From contig OX457036.1 in the NCBI GenBank assembly GCA_949752735.1, forward strand, positions 86,125,987 through 86,189,986: 64,000 nucleotides of DNA, read 5' to 3'. The position numbers and the translations under genes are program-made. This DNA comes from Lumbricus terrestris. Lineage: Eukaryota; Annelida; Clitellata; Crassiclitellata; Lumbricidae. Positions 1 to 9,894 of this stretch are shown piece by piece. Within the stretch, counting starts at the first letter, position 1. The number at the start of each line of letters is the position of its first letter. Under the pieces are notes generated by a model, which saw nothing but the letters and a program-made list of their open reading frames with translations, was not told where the DNA came from and did not search any database.

Positions 1-24
1 ATACATACATATATACATATATAC

Positions 25-1310
25 TAGGGTGGAGTGAAAATTTTTTTTTATCGAATTTCCAATTCTAATAGTGATCAAAAGTTGCCAACGGTATCACAGC
101 ATTGCTACAAAAAATTTGACCTTCATATGTTGACGTCTTCTGCCCTCTACCGGACGATTTAAGGACGCTATGTTGATTTTCAGTTTTGTCACGCATTTTT
201 TAGACCAGGCTTGGAATCTGAAAATTGCACTGTTAGAAGCAAATCATGTAAAATTTGCTAACTGGTGTTTCTAGACTAATTTGACCCTCCTGAAAACGAA
301 AATCGCGGTTAGCAAGCTGGATATTTAGCGGTTCCATGGGGAAACAAGATGGCGGACAAAATGGCTGCTAATTGATTCAAATGACTAGAAGTAAAGTATT
401 GTGTGTGATAGGAACACGGTTTTAGACTCTAAATTAAGATTACAGGGTTCAAGGAATGCAAAGGAATCAAAGACATATGTGTAGCGCTGCAAAAAATCAA
501 AATGGCGGACAAACTGGCGGCCAGAATCTTAAAATGGCTATAGGTGAAGTCATGTATGCCATGGAATCATGATTTCAGGGTCTAAATCAACATTTTCGAG
601 GTCAAGGAATATGATGGAACCAATGTCACTCATGTAACACTGCACGAAAACCAAAATGGCGGACAAAATGGCGGCCAGAATTCTAAAATCGCTACAAGCG
701 AAGTCATTTATGCAATCGGAATTTAATTTCAGTTATTTTACCAGGTCTTTGCAGGATGGCATCTGTGGCCTGTGTTGTGTAACTTGTCTAGAATGTTCCC
801 TTAATTTGCCAGATATGATCATTCAAATAATCACAGTTTCCTCAGCAAGTCTTAAACCAAGGAGCGTTCTGCAGCGGCTAGCACTTACTTATTATAGAAT
901 ATTTTATGTATGGCCTTTTCAAAGTAGGCTACTCGATATCACTCCCGACCTAACCACAACTGAAAAGGACAGTTTTTAGATTCTTAAGGAACGGAGTGTT
1001 AAAAAGTTGCTGACTGGACAATTTACTTTTCACAAAGCATCCAATGCCACAGATTTTGAGGGAAGCTTATGGCACGATATTGATGCCAGTTCCATGGGAT
1101 AGTCAGTTTGATACGCTGTGATAAGGTGCTGCATGATAACTTCGTCGGTGTTCTTTTGCAGAACGCTCCTTGGTTTAAGATCATTGAGCATAACCTAAAA
1201 TGCATTTGATTTCGAAATTTCTTGTACATAATTTAATCTGTACCCAAAAGGAACAAAATTAGCAACTATGCTCATTAAATTTCAAAAATAATTTTTTCTG
1301 AATCACCCTA
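25..1310. mobile_element. Putative non-autonomous DNA transposon with short terminal inverted repeats
   Basis: The left end reads TAGGGTGGAGTGAAAATTTT and the right end, reversed, reads TTAGGGTGATTCAGAAAAAA. These are imperfect inverted repeats that both abut TA/CATA-rich sequence, as expected for a TA-targeting (Tc1/mariner-like) element. No transposase reading frame is recognisable inside, and the interior holds a tandem triplication. The TIR match is short and imperfect, so the boundaries and superfamily are tentative. Confidence 0.4.
345..720. repeat. Diverged tandem triplication, about 153-bp unit
   Basis: Three successive copies begin with a CAAAATGGCGGACAAAATGG-like word at about 345, 498 and 652, giving a period of 153-154 bases. 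Each unit continues with related sequence (CTAAAAT, GAAGTCAT, TTCA(A/G)GGTC). A 107-codon open frame over the third copy has no protein-like features and is not treated as a gene. Confidence 0.7.
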
Positions 1311-1455
1311 ATATACATGCATACATACATACAAACAAACAAACATACATACATACATACATACATACATACATACATACATAGGCTACATACATACATA
1401 CATACATACACATAGTCATATATACACATACATACATACATACATACATACATCG
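1305..1455. repeat. (CATA)n microsatellite
   Basis: Runs of CATACATA interrupted by CAAACAAA and a TAGGCT break. Translations such as repeated Met-Tyr-Val-Cys are artefacts of the tetranucleotide. The same repeat recurs near 41.2-41.6, 42.8-43.2 and 63.6-63.9 kb. Confidence 0.95.
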
Positions 1456-1620
1456 GACCGACATATTCAAGTTCTCATCCATACCATGATTCTGAAATTT
1501 TCACTCTTTATGTATGTATGTTCACGAAGGGAACAATGCAGAGTAAAAAAAATTAAATTCTCACAATAATACATAGGTCAACGCAACTATTTTCAGCTCA
1601 TAGTTTCATTTATAGATCGA

Positions 1621-1700
1621 CTAGATGTGTGAAACCCGGCGTTGCCCGTGAAATTTTGGGTTTTCAACACTACTCCTCTGGGGTAGACAGCGCTGAACGC
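1621..1700 (-). mobile_element. Helitron 3' terminus (minus strand)
   Basis: Read on the minus strand, the sequence ends with ACGGGCAACGCCGGGTTTCA, about 10 bases, then CTAG followed by T. A GC-rich hairpin shortly before CTRR, inserted at an A^T site, is the classic Helitron 3' end. The 5' end on the minus strand was not located, so only the terminus is annotated. A similar terminus in the opposite orientation lies at 4811-4847. Confidence 0.6.
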
Positions 1701-2375
1701 TAAATTTCGGGGTTTTGGCAACCCTCCACCTCACCCCGCTTCCCCAAAAAGCCAAAGATGTCCCGCCTCTGAGGGGTGTGTGTGTGTGTGCTTGCTGTGG
1801 CCTAATACTATTATTGCAGGCTGTCTGTTCTGTTAGTATAGTTAACATTTCTTTGATCTGCTTTCTTGTGAATAATTTTGTTTCAACTGCATATATATGT
1901 ACACTGTAGCCGGTTTCGATTTGTCAACCGGATTGTTACGGAAATTATTATTGGGCGAGCATGACGTCACGCGGTCTGTCAACTCTTTACTAATGCGGCA
2001 CATGGTTGATAAAATCTGATTTAAACGCTGATATCTCGGGTTTTAAAGTGAATTGAGACATGAAAACAGTCGCGTTGACTTAAAATTTGGATAAGAATCA
2101 ATTTGAAACATTTTGGTAAACCGACACTCTGTCATTTCCGAGCCTTTTCTGGGACGAAGAGTCAAAATACATCCGGACATACAAACATACAAACGGAGGG
2201 ACAAACTTTGAGACATAATATTATATTAAATATTGTGAAATTTTAAATTTCGATATGGTAGATAACGGTACGGGCCGGGGTTCGTCAACCCTCCATCTCA
2301 CCCCGCTTTCTTAAAAAAAACAAATATGACCCCTCCTGCGGGCGGTTGTGTGTGCTGACTGCAGGTGGTGGCCCT
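1700..2375. repeat. Internal direct duplication of Helitron-associated sequence
   Basis: The segment at about 1720-1800 (GGCAACCCTCCACCTCACCCC and a following TGTGTGTG tract) is repeated in diverged form at about 2283-2360 (TCAACCCTCCATCTCACCCC). Between them lie Helitron-like spacer phrases. No gene is recognised. The overlapping open frames on both strands are low-complexity shadows. Confidence 0.5.
1795..1960. repeat. Interspersed repeat unit ending in an 'ACCGGTTGCGG...CAACCGGAT' tail
   Basis: The block GCAGGCTGTCTGTTCTGTTA followed by TTTCAACTGCATA, TACACTGTA(A/G)CCGGTT and GTCAACCGGATTGTT occurs here and, in the same orientation, at about 3880-4045. The tail half also occurs at 39550-39670 behind a tRNA-like head. 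This looks like a shared SINE or LINE 3' module dispersed across the window. Confidence 0.6.
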
Positions 2376-2600
2376 GGTCGCACTCTATCTCTAGCTGCGA
2401 GGTTTGAGGTGCAAAGCTGCGAAACTGCGCGACTATATGAAAAGAGCAAAATTTCGGCTTTTCGTCCCCACACAAGCCTCTGTAGTTAGAGAGAATCACC
2501 AACCCCTCCACTGGGTTGCTCTGTTGGTCAATAGCTACGAAACTGTAGGCATAATAGCTTATAATTCTGCACAAACACACACACACACACATCCACATTG

Positions 2601-3834
2601 GGGTCGTCCATAAAGTACGTCACGCTATTTTTGACCATTTTAACCCCCCCTGTCACAAACTGTCACAAATTTCGGACCACCACCCCCCTCTAAAGTACGT
2701 CACACTTTCGAACAAAGGGTACTATCCCTAATCCCTCTGATGGTGACGTGCATCCCTAAACGCTTTGATAGTGACGGAAAATCAACTTTTATCGCGGGTT
2801 TTAGACACGCTGGCCGGGCCGGGTCGGATTTTAGGCACTAAGAACCGCTAGTGGATATTAAAGTAAAAAAGCGTGGTGTAATTTTGTTTTAATATACGAT
2901 GACAAATGAAAGTGGGTATTTATTAGATAATACAATGGCTTGGTATCATATATTTTAAAGAATGACGTAATATTATTGTTTATAAGTTCATGATAATAAT
3001 GATTAAATTATATAAATATTACCTCTGAATCCTCAAATTTTTTTATTATAGTAATTACTATTAGGCCTATAATTTTTATGTCAAAATTAAATTCCGAATT
3101 TGTCGCTCAGTGGCATAATTATGCAGCGGACAACATAGAAATAATAATACTTCCGGCATGACTAAAGCAAGGCTATACATAAAACAAAGCTTCGCAACAG
3201 CATACTAGCGCTCCTAGCGAGAGGAATCGTGAACAATACATTCAGGAGATACGCATTTCATGCTATTTTGACATAAAACTAATTCAAATGTTTCACAAAA
3301 TTTCTGAAAATTCTACTAAAAAATTAAAAAATAAATTAGAAATAAAATTTAAAAAAATAAATGTGTGACGTCACACATAATAATATTCGTTTTATTGAAA
3401 AACCAGTCGACATAACGCGACAGTTAACAAGCACAGAGGAGCAGCATATAAAGTCTAGTAAACGTTTTTATACAGCATCCGTGTTATGAAATTTTTATTG
3501 TTTTTATTGGTAAGTTCGAATGGATGCGGCCTAGGACGCAGATTGTATTTGTCAGGACGTCTATAAGAGAAAAATTTATGTAGAACATGATCTTTGTCTT
3601 TAATTATAGCTTTGAAGAGGGCAGCATCAGCAGTCTCAGCCATAATGTCTGCTTTAGGGGAGTCTAAGGGGAGGAACCCAGCTCGTCTGACGCGTCCCAA
3701 GAACCTTTAATGAACAACAGTGACATAATTAATTCAACCAAGAACACATGGTCTGACCCCCTCCCCCTGTCACAAACTGTCACACTTTCTTACACCTCTC
3801 CCCCCTGGAGCGTGACGTACTTTATGGACGGCCC
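2601..3834. mobile_element. DNA transposon with 'CGTCCATAAAGTACGTCACGC' termini
   Basis: The left end reads GTCGTCCATAAAGTACGTCA and the right end is its near-perfect reverse complement (GTGACGTACTTTATGGACGG). A second, 0.41-kb copy of the family lies at 34077-34486 and shares the internal blocks (CACAAACTGTCACA, the CACTATCA/GATAGTGACG segments, GTGTGACGTCACAC). This longer copy contains extra internal sequence including a LINE fragment at 3455-3643. No transposase is visible, so it is non-autonomous. Superfamily not assigned. Confidence 0.75.
3455..3643 (-). pseudogene. C-terminal fragment of a CR1-like LINE ORF2
   Basis: The minus-strand frame reads MAETADAALFKAIIKD, then HVLHKFF, YNLRPRPH and, just before the stop, NFITRMLYKNVY. 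The pattern HVLH...YNLR.R.H...NF.TRMLYK..Y at the extreme C terminus is characteristic of many CR1/L2-like non-LTR retrotransposon ORF2 proteins. The fragment is about 60 residues and has no RT core. It lies inside the 2601-3834 TIR element, so it was either captured or inserted there. Confidence 0.6.
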
Positions 3835-3879
3835 TCATTCTCGTTTCTCTGTGGTTTCTGCACTGCATGAGAGTGCCTA

Positions 3880-4045
3880 TTAATAGCTTGGTTAATACAG
3901 TTATCGCAGGCTGTCTGTTCTGTTAGAAAAGTTAAGATTTGTGTATTCTGTGATCTGAGTTATTGTGAATATTATTGTTTCAACTGCATAATTGTACACT
4001 GTAACCGGTTGCGGTTTGTCAACCGGATTGTTGAAATAAGCGAAG
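3880..4045. repeat. Second copy of the 'ACCGGTTGCGG' tail repeat
   Basis: A direct repeat of 1795-1960: CGCAGGCTGTCTGTTCTGTT, ATTGTTTCAACTGCATAATT, GTACACTGTAACCGGTTGCG and GTCAACCGGATTGTTGAA. It lies immediately outside the right TIR of the 2601-3834 element. The first copy lies some 640 bases outside the left TIR. Confidence 0.6.
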
Positions 4046-4810
4046 TTATTATTATTTTACATTATTTATAAGGCTGAAAGGTTATCTGTTGCGGGCGGGC
4101 GGTGTGTATATGCCCTATGTATGTTCGTCCCAATAAGGGCTCCGAAACGGCTCCATTTCGCACGACGAAACAATTTTTTTTATTTTGCTATGCAAATTAA
4201 TTTTTTTATGTCAGCGCGACTATTTTCAGCCCTCAATTCACTTTAAAACCCGAGCTATGGACATTTTAAGTTTCAACATGGACACTTACGCGAAATATAG
4301 ACGCCATTAACGGTCCTAAGCTGCAACCACGCTGCAACGCCTCAACGCTAGTAACGCTGCAACGATATTAGGCTGCATTATTCTTGCCGATATTTAATTT
4401 CTTTCGACGACGTCATTCTGACGTAATTTTTAGCCGTAGACGTGTCACGTGGTCAATGGCGATAATAACATAGCAAATCGATTTGCACTACACTTATAAA
4501 ATGACGATGTCCAGTGTGAACTGAAGATCGGAAGGTAAAAACATGACAAAAATAACAGCAAAATTATTATTATGGGAGTGTGGTGGGGCAGCAAAGCGAA
4601 CTTTGTCGGGGAACGCTGGGTGGAGCGAAAAGTCAAAACTTTCCCGGGCAACGCGAGATAGCATGCGAATATGTAGGCTAGGTCAGCGCAACTGTTATTT
4701 TTAAGATCTCAATTCACTTTGAAACCCGAGATATGGACTTCTAAATTTCGATGCGGTTGTTAGCGCCGATACAGATTTAAGAAGCGATTTCACGTGGGGG
4801 AGGCGAAAAC

Positions 4811-4847
4811 CCTAAATTGCCCGTGCAAAGCCGGGTAGCACAGCTAG
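4811..4847 (+). mobile_element. Helitron 3' terminus (plus strand)
   Basis: TGCCCGTGCAAAGCCGGGTA then GCACAGCTAG|T. The hairpin CCCG(TGCAAAG)CCGGG lies about 9 bases before the CTAG end and the next base is T, matching Helitron structure. The body to the left carries Helitron-like filler (a GTTCGTCCCAATAAGGGCTC block near 4124), but a 5' TC end was not found. Confidence 0.65.
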
Positions 4848-4849
4848 TT

Positions 4850-7440
4850 ATTATTATTAAATTACATGCGAGAGGCGAGAATGACGTCATGTATCCTCTG
4901 CTGATTAATATTATGGCTAAGGTACTTCTTCGCCAATTATAACTAAGCTGATTAGTCGAATGATTTACAAAAGACAATAATTTTATAAGTTTTATTATAA
5001 CAAACAACGGATAATAATTATTAAGCTATTACAATGTTGGGTGAACTAGTCACAGTAACGAGAGCATTCGTCAATTAACACAATATAAAATCCACGAATA
5101 ATAATAATATTAGTGGGCTAAACGATTAATAATTATAATATCGGTTACTTATCTTATACTCAGTTTCGTTCAGTTCTTCCTCGTTTCCTTCTTTCCCTCT
5201 GCCGATGTTCCTGGCCTCCTCGTCTCCTCCGATTCTCCTTCCGCTCTCGACCAACCTTTTCCTCTGCTCCTTCCGATCGACTAACTGACGCGTTCCTTCT
5301 CATGCCTTAGTTAAACTCTCTTCCTGGCTTCTCACCGGTCAGTCCCAGGCCAGCGAGCGTTCCTCGAGCCTCGTCTGCCTAGAACTTAGCACCGATCAGC
5401 AAACCCATCCTCCAAACTCCTTTCCAATTTTGGCAATTTACAAACTCTCCCTGGTCAGTTCAGTTCTGCCTGGTCAGTACTGCTTGAACCTACCTCCCTG
5501 CCTGTGGCTAAATCCCCTCTAAGCCTCTGCAGCTGGTCAGCTCTCCTCTCTGACTCAACTCGCAACTATTTCTTTGTGTGTTGTTTGGCAGACATCTCCC
5601 TTCCTGCTTTTCCTCTAACTTCTGCAACCATCATAACTGCCACTAAATATCCATATGCTTCTCCCTTTTGTTTAACCATAACATTTATATAGCACCTTCT
5701 GCCTGTGTTACACCCCCTGGTCTCTATGTCAGGATGTCCCCATTCTGCAATAATATCTAGTATTAAAGCTAAATAAATTATGCCTTAACATTTTAAATAA
5801 AAACATATATGTCTAAGCCTAGTATCAATAATAATGAATAATTAAAAAATGTCCATAGTGTAAAAATGTTCAAACCAATGTCAATAATCCCTTACTACAA
5901 AAAAACCCTTCAGTTTTCCCAACTGACATAATTTGCGGAAAAAATACAATGTAGGATAACGTTGACAAAAAGCCATCAAAAATTTCAAGCGGCCAAAAAA
6001 TACTTTTTTTAAAATGAATAAAGGATTAAGTTCTGGAAGAATGACTTGGGAAAACGCTGTTCCTTTGGAAGGATTGGAGTGGGACAACGTTCATGTATTG
6101 TGCATGACTCCAAAGTAAGACGACGTGTGAAATCGAGATCAGAATTTGATTGCGACGAGTTGACGCTGATTGTGTTTGACACAGCGGATTGAATTTGTGT
6201 GCTCGTGCAGTTGACTCGACTTCCTTTTCGTCTTGAGGATCAGCGCTGTTGTTAGAAGTCATTTCTCCATTGACATGTAAACAGAAACACAACATAAGTA
6301 TTAGAAGAATTATAACCATAATATAAATATGAGCTGATGATAAAAATATGTGGATGCCCCATCTACCAAAATGTGCTTGGATTGCAATCCTCCTGTAAAA
6401 AAAATAAATCCACTAACGCATAAAATTTAAGAAAATGTATGCCTTCCTTTCCATGGATTCGAACTCTGTGCAAACCCTTAAATAATCTTCCAGTAGTGGT
6501 AATCTAAAAAAATTCAAATGTTAGTATTGTTAGAAAATAACATACCGTTAACATAAACACACTGTAAAATTCTATAATAACACAAGTAAAAAGTAACTTT
6601 CTACTTCAGAAAACACAATAAGACTTCTCATTAAAATTATGTAAACAAACTCATGTAACATACTCTATGTGCTCTGTTTAAAATATTTGTAAACAATCAT
6701 GTAATCCAAAGCTAATGTCTATAATACACACAAAAAAACAAATAATTCTTCATTCTAAAATACAATACTGCTTTTCTATGATATTAAATTGATGTGACCA
6801 TATAATGATAATCATTTAAATTTGAAACACCATAATATATACACAATAAACTTAAGTAGGTTACGCGTATAAACGTAAACAATGAAAATTTCTGATGACC
6901 ATACTAGTCTGTTTGACACTCAGTAAACTGTAAAAAAACTCTTTAAAAACACATAGTTAAACTTAATTAGGTCACACACATAAATGTAAACAAAACTTAG
7001 TTGCAAACTCTTCTGTTCGTAGCGTCACTAAAATGCAACTTATTACTCTTCATTTACTTGATATTCATTAACAACTCCTTATTTTGCTTTGCCATAGTAA
7101 ACCCTATCTCACATTCCTGTCATAAACACTAATCGACTTTCATAAGCATAATATCAACTAATCATAACAATGTACAACTGTTATAATCATTAACTTTTAC
7201 AATTAATATCTTACTCTCGTTTACTTGGTTGTAAACCTCTCAACTGATAACGTATATTGGAATTGAAAAATGACTTCTTATCTTGACCTTGCTAAACTAG
7301 GTCTTGTAAACAAATAAATATAATATTCTGTACTGCAATTCAAATATGCCTCTGAAAATTAGGGTAACTCTTTTATACAATGGACAATCCTCACTCTCAA
7401 TCAGTTTCTTTCTTCCTTTCATTTCCATGGACAACTGGTT
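4850..7440. other. Intergenic, no recognised gene
   Basis: AT-rich apart from a C/T-rich stretch at 5160-5560. It contains no recognisable domain, tRNA-like promoter boxes or clear TIR element. One minus-strand frame with a signal-peptide-like start (6026-6319) is listed separately. The rest appears as unstructured AT-rich sequence with scattered short repeats. Confidence 0.5.
6026..6319 (-). CDS. Candidate small secreted-peptide ORF (low confidence)
   Basis: A 97-codon minus-strand frame from an ATG. Residues 1-18 (MVIILLILMLCFCLHVNG) look like a signal peptide with an uncharged hydrophobic core, followed by a polar acidic stretch (EMTSNNSADPQDEKEVES), one cysteine and a TRR dibasic site. 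It then runs into a hydrophobic, less convincing C terminus, so the true product may be spliced or shorter. No family is recognised. AT-rich DNA can produce hydrophobic N termini by chance, and no homologous copy exists in the window. Confidence 0.2.
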   Translation of the reverse strand: MVIILLILMLCFCLHVNGEMTSNNSADPQDEKEVESTARAHKFNPLCQTQSASTRRNQILISISHVVLLWSHAQYMNVVPLQSFQRNSVFPSHSSRT

Positions 7441-7480
7441 GTCCTCAACCTTAATTCTATGTACGCAAACATGGTAATCT

Positions 7481-7634
7481 GGTTCCCGGACAATTCGTCC
7501 CCGGACAATTCGTCCCGGACAATTCGTCCTGGACAATTCGTCCCCGGACAATTCGTCCCGGACAATTCGTCCCGGACAATTCGTCCCCGGACAATTCGTC
7601 CCGGACAATTCGTCCCGGACAATTCGTCCCGGAC
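7481..7634. repeat. Left terminal minisatellite array, (CCGGACAATTCGTC)n
   Basis: About eleven tandem units of CCGGACAATTCGTC with 13- to 15-base variants. The unit is a near-palindrome (GACAATTCGTC versus GACGAATTGTC). Repeated Asn-Cys-Pro-Gly translations are artefacts. Confidence 0.9.
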
Positions 7635-7780
7635 ACCATTACCGTATACAGATGACCGGAGATACTGCTGCGCATTAAAATTCAATTCGAAATTGAAAAT
7701 TATTTCATTGTTCTCAAAGCAAATGTAGGCCTAAACATAATATGACACGTTACCTCACTTGGCTAAAGTAGGCTATAGCC

Positions 7781-9036
7781 TAGGGTGACCATTTTCTGGC
7801 CATCAAAAACCGGGACACTTTTTGAAAAATATCAGTTGTAACCCTAATTTCTTAACTACAGGGCCACAGGCTTACGATCGAAAGGCCTAAAAGCTCAATT
7901 AAATTTAATGCTGATTTCTGAATATAAATTTCAGTGTAAAAATCTACAACCTGCTCTTGTCAGTCAAGGGCGGATACAGAAATTTTCAAGGGAGGGCAAA
8001 ATTTTCAGTCTTGGGACAGGGGGAAAATTTAGTCTTGATAACCGAAAATTCTGATGACCTTTTTTCTTTTTTTAGTCATTTGTCGAATTCCCAAGAAAAA
8101 GATACCATTTTATCCGCCAAAATAGTTGATGACTTTTTCTTAGTCATGCAGCTTTCTCACCAAGCCCCTGCACGATGGACCTCGTGTACGGATCTCGTGC
8201 GACGTGGCGAAGGGCTCTACCAAGATACTCATGGGGCGGGGCACGTCAACTTTCCGAGCCAGAATAGCTGGTCAACAATAAAGAAATTTCTAAATGGGGG
8301 AGGCATGGCCAGATCGGCCGCCCTGGATCCACCCCTGTCGTCAGTGGTGCACTTAATGCAGTACCTGGTACATACTCTTTTATAATAGTGAACAATATCT
8401 CAATCTGTGCCCACTGGGTAATCTAGTCCAGAGGAAGATTTAATGTGTCTGGGGCGCACAGGAGCGTCCGGTGGACGATCGCCGACCGAGGCGTTCAGCA
8501 CCGAGCAGTGAAGCGAGGCTTGGGTAGGGAGTGTCCCTGATTATCCAAATTTTTGTTTGAATTTCCACATCACACTGACAGCAATTTAAGTTATTGAACG
8601 AAATTGGTCTATTTCAGTGCTGGCATAAGCGGTCGAATGACCTTTACGACCCTGGCGCGACCTGCCGAAGTCGATATAGGCCTAGTTGTTGAATCGCCAG
8701 TTGAATTGTAGGCTTTAGGCCTGTTATAAAATCTTTTTCGTTACATCTTGATAGTTCTTTGAATTTATTAACTGAACTCACTAGCCTACTAAAGATGTAA
8801 TATACAAAATACTCCGTATAAATTGACAACTTCTCTTTCGTGACGACATTTTTAGGTTACAAACTACACTTTGTTCTGTGGTTTAGCCTACATGAAACTA
8901 ACGTTTTCAAGATTCAAATTTCCTTCTTGCCAAAAACCGGGACAATTTGGCCCTTTTCCCTAAGTCTTTGGGACACCGGGACTCACCACGAAAAACCGGG
9001 ACATGTCCCGGAAAACCGGGACGTATGGTCACCCTA
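7781..9036. mobile_element. hAT-like transposon nested in the 7481-9210 element
   Basis: Flanked by the 8-bp duplication CTATAGCC (7773-7780 and 9037-9044). The left terminus TAGGGTGACCATTTTCTGGC and the reversed right terminus TAGGGTGACCATACGTCCCG form TIRs, with subterminal ACCGGGACA words near both ends. The 8-bp duplication and TAGGGTGACCAT end fit hAT. No transposase frame is recognised, and a third element (7965-8337) sits inside. Confidence 0.85.
7965..8337. mobile_element. Innermost hAT-like MITE
   Basis: The left end is CAAGGGCGGATACAG and the right end reversed is CAGGGGTGGATCCAGG. It is flanked by TTGTCAGT (7957-7964) and TCGTCAGT (8338-8345), an 8-bp target duplication with one mismatch. 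It contains the words GATGACCTTTTTTC and TTAGTCATT, also seen in other hAT-like copies at 45865-46138 and 60991-61378. A 142-codon frame over it is not protein-like. Confidence 0.7.
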
Positions 9037-9045
9037 CTATAGCCG

Positions 9046-9206
9046 GTCCGAATTGTCCGGGTCCGAATTGTCCGGTCCGAAATGTCCGGGGACGAATTGT
9101 CCGGGGACGAATTGTCCGGGACGAATTGTCCGGGACGAATTGTCCGGGGACGAATTGTCCGGGACGAATTGTCCGGGACGAATTGTCCGGGGACGAATTG
9201 TCCGGA
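9046..9206. repeat. Right terminal minisatellite array, (GACGAATTGTCCGG)n
   Basis: Inverted counterpart of the array at 7481-7634. The first units are diverged (GGTCCGAATTGTCC), then about nine regular units follow. Together the arrays form the terminal inverted repeats of the outer transposon. Confidence 0.9.
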
Positions 9207-9218
9207 CACCGGTAATCT

Positions 9219-9894
9219 CTTGTAAACAAATAATTAGCGACTGTAATATAATAACATACATTCCTTATGTAATCAACAAAACATTTTCCTGGACATATGT
9301 AGTCCTTGTCTCTTCTCACTCACTTACTTCCTGTATATGCTTAAAACATGTCATCTTCTGCATAAAGTCATCACTTCATAACTTCTGTAAAATAATTAAT
9401 TCAATTAAAATACACAACTTGTAAAACATTAAAATGCTCTTAAATTCTACCATCAAAGATTTGACCAGATCTAGACTATTCAACCCTTGTCCCTTCTAAG
9501 AATATGATCCGTAAGACCAGCTGCACTTAGAAAATTTCTTCAGAATAAAAGAATAATGTCATTCAAATTTTTAAGGACAAAAACATACAAAGAGAATAGA
9601 TGACAATTTTCAAGAACAATTTTGGGCCCATGCTCATGAATTTCTCTAATGCATATCTCTGCTCTTACAAAATTTATTTGGAGGCGCCTCCTGTTGATAA
9701 AATTCTTTGTTTTGACAATTCTGGGACTAAATAATATTTCGATCTGCGGCAAGGTGTGCCTTTAATTTTGCATAATTAATCCTCTACATTTGAATTCCTG
9801 TTTTACAGTCTATGTTTACGTTTCTTACCGGCCCGTGTATGGGTTATAAAAAAACTCTTGTTTTAATGCATCAGATACATTTTCTTCAGGTTCC
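9219..9894. other. Intergenic, nothing recognised
   Basis: AT-rich sequence between the nested DNA transposons and the LTR of the next retroelement. No domain, promoter box or TIR pair is visible. Confidence 0.5.

Larger units (their letters stand above)
7481..9210. mobile_element. DNA transposon whose termini are inverted minisatellite arrays (8-bp TSD)
   Basis: Flanked by the direct repeat GGTAATCT (7473-7480 and 9211-9218), an 8-bp target duplication typical of hAT-like elements. The left end is GGTTCCCGGACAATTCG and the right end reversed is GGTGTCCGGACAATTCG. Both ends continue into tandem arrays of a 13-15 base unit (CCGGACAATTCGTC) of about 150 bases, in opposite orientation. The original interior is only a few hundred bases, because a second transposon (7781-9036) is inserted inside. 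No transposase is present. The left array also ends in CCGGACACC, so it might itself be a small element. Confidence 0.7.

Noticed and set aside
7481..9210. CRISPR-like array of short regular repeats
   Set aside because: Repeats are directly adjacent without unique spacers, the genome is animal, and the arrays form transposon ends.
7297..9424. Frames rich in Asn-Cys-Pro-Gly or Arg-Thr-Ile-Arg-Pro
   Set aside because: Translations of the CCGGACAATTCGTC minisatellite; they occur in several frames on both strands and have no protein character.
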